64,000 nucleotides of DNA, taken from assembly GCA_025667525.1 (NCBI GenBank), contig CM046875.1, positions 528,079,079 to 528,143,078 on the forward strand, read 5' to 3'. Shown one piece after another: positions 61,497 to 64,000 of the stretch (the stretch's first letter is position 1; every line of letters begins with the position of its first letter). A model generated the notes under the pieces. That model was given only the letters and a program-made list of their open reading frames with translations, searched no databases and was not told the DNA's origin. The DNA comes from Glebionis coronaria. Taxonomy: Eukaryota; Streptophyta; Magnoliopsida; Asterales; Asteraceae. A program made the translations under genes and the position numbers.

Positions 61497-64000
61497 GGGC
61501 TTAAAATGCATTAAATATCATCAAAATACCCAAATATATGCTTGTGTTTGTTACTTGTGTATTTTAGGTACGGATATTGAGATAATGACAAAAGATCACA
61601 AGAATCATGCAAAAACGAACACGGGAAACGAAGCCGCACAATGAACCAAGCCCTAGTGAAGACTTTCCCAAGATCAACCCTTGAAGATTTGAAGAATTAT
61701 GAAGAAGGGTCCTCCAATTATGAAGAATTGACACTTTATACCCTTGTATCCTCATAATTACAAGTTTGGTCCCTAAAGTTTGTCAAAATTACAAAAAGGG
61801 CCCTTAGCTTTAAAGAATTGGCAAGTTTAGCCCCTCAACAAAGCTAAATTGTCAACCAATATCATCCACAAAGTCAAATACATCATAAAGTCCTTCAAAG
61901 TACAAGAAATGACAAGTTTGGTCCTTTGAAAATCTCAAAATTACAAAAAGGACCTTCAACTTTCAACAATTGGCAAAAATGGTCCCTCAATCATCAAGAA
62001 TTGACAATTTCAGCCCTCCAAATTATCAATATTGCAAGTCTAGACCATTATCATTGAAGAAAATACCAATTCAGCCCTTGAAGAATTCAATTATGGCAAG
62101 AATTACCCCTGATTTCACTTTGCAAAAGTTTTTGGGCCAAAAGTGTAAAAAGGCAAAAGTTGACAAAGCTTAAACAGGCGCTGATAGAAGTTTGGATTGA
62201 ATTTGACAAGTTTTTGAAACATAGGGGTGTTAAGCTGGCAGACAAAGAAGAAACCTAGACCAGTGGTGAGCTGCCACGTGCCCCACTCACTTGAATCAAC
62301 CAATCACATGGCTCCCTGCTTCCACCTCACCATCCACTCACACCAGACTTAACAAACTTAATTTATTAAGTTTAATTAACGCGCTAAACACCACATTCAA
62401 ACATAAATCTGGATCAAAACATGCACTATTCATCATAAGAACAAATTTGGGTTTTCTTAATCCGTTTGTAATTAGCACTCAGTAACCTCCAGAATTATAA
62501 TTAGGGTCTCCCTAATCACAACCCAACTCACAAACAGCTTGCCACATCATCCCTTTGTCACATGTTTTACCCTGCTTTCTACCCCTTGGAGAAGATGACA
62601 AAACAGTGAAGCAAATCCAACGCCCCACATCCTTGCTTCAAACTTAAGCTTATTATGGGCCATTGATCAAATTCCAACCCTGCCAACTCATGCAAACGTC
62701 CAAGAAAACATCACATGAGTCCAAGATTTTCAAGAAGCTACAAGGGCATATTGGGGACTTCAACCATTAGGGTTTATAGTTTTTAGCTGTAACTTAGCTC
62801 ATTGTAAGGCTATATAAAGCCACTTAGGTCTTCATTTTTCAGCTGCTTTTGGTTTTTCCTTTGTTCAAACACTTGTAAATCCTCTTTCTGATTAATGAAT
62901 TTGAGTTAAGTGCTTTGAAGAAAGACCAAGTGCCATCTTTATTCTGCTTGTTTATGTTCTCAGTTTACTGCTTTTGAAGTTTAAAACCTATTTTCAAAAG
63001 AGGAGTGTGCACAAGTTTGCATATTTTCCTCATTTTCTTGATATTTTGCTAAGTCTTGTTCCAATCTTGGAATTCTTGGGCTATAGGGCTGATCATAGCA
63101 TCCTAACTGAGTTGGTTAAGGTGTGGTGAGGCTTATAACTTGGGGATAATCAAGTGTGGGGTAACAAGTTTGCATTAATCAAGTTTTTCCCAAGTTTCTG
63201 ATTTTTCATGTTATTGTGTTTAACCCTTGTTGAATCTTAGCAGGCTTTTGTGGAAGCTTGTGCTTGTTCTTGCTAGCACATAAGCTCAAAATTCGTGGGT
63301 GTGGATGTACATCCATGAGGTTTGCATACTTAATCTCCAAATCTGCTTAAATTGTGATTTTTGGTGATATTTGTATGAAACTGTTGTTCTTGTGGATTTT
63401 GTGGCTTGTTCTTGCTTGAATCTGTTTATTAGACTTGTTTTAGTGTTAATTGATGCTTGGTTGGCCTGAAATCTTGTTTTGCTTTTGAAAATTTTGATTT
63501 GAAAAAGTTAAAGGGGTGTTTGGGTCTACTGGTTTATGCTTGTAATCTGTTTTTGTGTTAAGGGAAAGTGTTGTTTATGCTTTGTATCTGCTATACCTTT
63601 GTTTGAGAGTGTTTTGCTGCAAGTTTTTGGGTTTGAACACTTGAATTGATCAATCTGCTATATAGGCCTTGTTTCTGCTTGTTTTGACCTAGGATTTTGG
63701 GAACACTTAGTGTGTATGCATGCTTAGGGATAAAAGTGGTTTAAACAAAGTTAACATAACCTGTTTGAAAGATTTGAGGTGTTGAAATTGGCTTGTGTGT
63801 TAAATACATCAGCAAAAGTAGAAAACTACATGTGTAGTGTTCATCAGTAACTTTCATTGCTTGAATCTTGCTTAATTCTTTGAACCAGTGCATGAAACCT
63901 GTTTAGACTTGCTTATTGGAGTTTATTATAGCTTGTGTGTGCCTTTGGTTGAATTTGGCTGGCTGATTGTGATTTTTATAGCTTATCAAAGTCTGATGAA
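61497..64000 (+). mobile_element. Sequence F: probable LTR or leader of another retroelement, incomplete
   Basis: From TAGGGCTTAAAATGCATTAA it interrupts the pol of element E. It includes loosely repeated phrases such as ATTACAAAAAGG(G)CC.. and TGGCAA(G)TTTAGCCCCTCAA (61,740-62,070). A TATA-like TATATAAAG at 62,811-62,819 stands about 60 nt before TTGTTCAAACACTTGTAAATCC. After it the plus strand becomes T/G-rich without long frames, as in retroelement leaders. No primer site or second copy is visible before the window ends. Class uncertain. Confidence 0.4.
62810..62820 (+). promoter_or_regulatory. TATA-like box in sequence F
   Basis: CTATATAAAGCC, following GTAACTTAGCTCATTGTAAGG. A plausible plus-strand promoter by sequence alone. 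Confidence 0.5.

Overview
The window looks like repeat-rich, gene-poor intergenic DNA of a flowering plant. The evidence is AT-rich composition, long (TA)n microsatellites, several Ty3/gypsy-type LTR retrotransposons with initiator-methionine tRNA primer sites, a Tat-type LTR, a candidate Helitron and several MITEs. The style of the retroelements suggests a eudicot, perhaps Asteraceae, but nothing seen fixes the genus. I found no intact, clearly functional host gene and no rRNA or tRNA gene. Most open frames are chance frames, including the Tyr-Ile frames inside (TA)n.

Left part (1-12,200). Decayed exon-like fragments lie on the minus strand. One is the start of a WW-domain DEAD-box RNA helicase (RH40/46 type), frameshifted by a 10-bp tandem duplication. 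One is a short piece of a mitochondrial 3-oxoacyl-ACP synthase. One is a piece resembling the cysteine motif of plant Helitron proteins. Small MITEs, local duplications and a minisatellite with higher-order structure (10.18-11.48 kb) follow.

12,203-22,764. A candidate 10.5-kb Helitron on the minus strand, with (TA)n at both ends. It has a GC hairpin and CTAG at the 3' end and TC at the 5' end. Inside are unrecognised multi-exon gene fragments and a hAT-type MITE. From 22.8 to 24.6 kb, two different fold-back elements alternate with long (TA)n tracts.

24,575-46,513. Gypsy element A (+ strand) has decayed pol and a 5' LTR cut off at (TA)n. Its 3' LTR is split by gypsy element B (minus strand, 33,244-45,687, target duplication AATTT). 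B has about 98.6% similar LTRs by eye but a ruined pol, so it probably moved using proteins supplied by other elements.

46,514-57,054. An older LTR-like fragment is split by element C (47,364-56,948, minus strand, target duplication AAATA). C has nearly identical LTRs and no pol. It carries three unusual open frames: a 406-aa protein and two proline-rich proteins ending near a CxCC motif. A GC-rich module of inverted boxes, about 70-80 bp long, lies in each LTR, upstream of each open frame, and again in a partly related neighbouring fragment D. This module is the most unusual signal in the window.

57,055-64,000. Fragment D is followed by the 5' LTR, primer site and first gag codons of a Tat-type element. 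That gag is cut by gypsy LTR E with the end of its pol, which in turn is cut by an unidentified LTR-like sequence F that runs off the window. From 24.6 kb onward the window is a staircase of nested and truncated retroelements.
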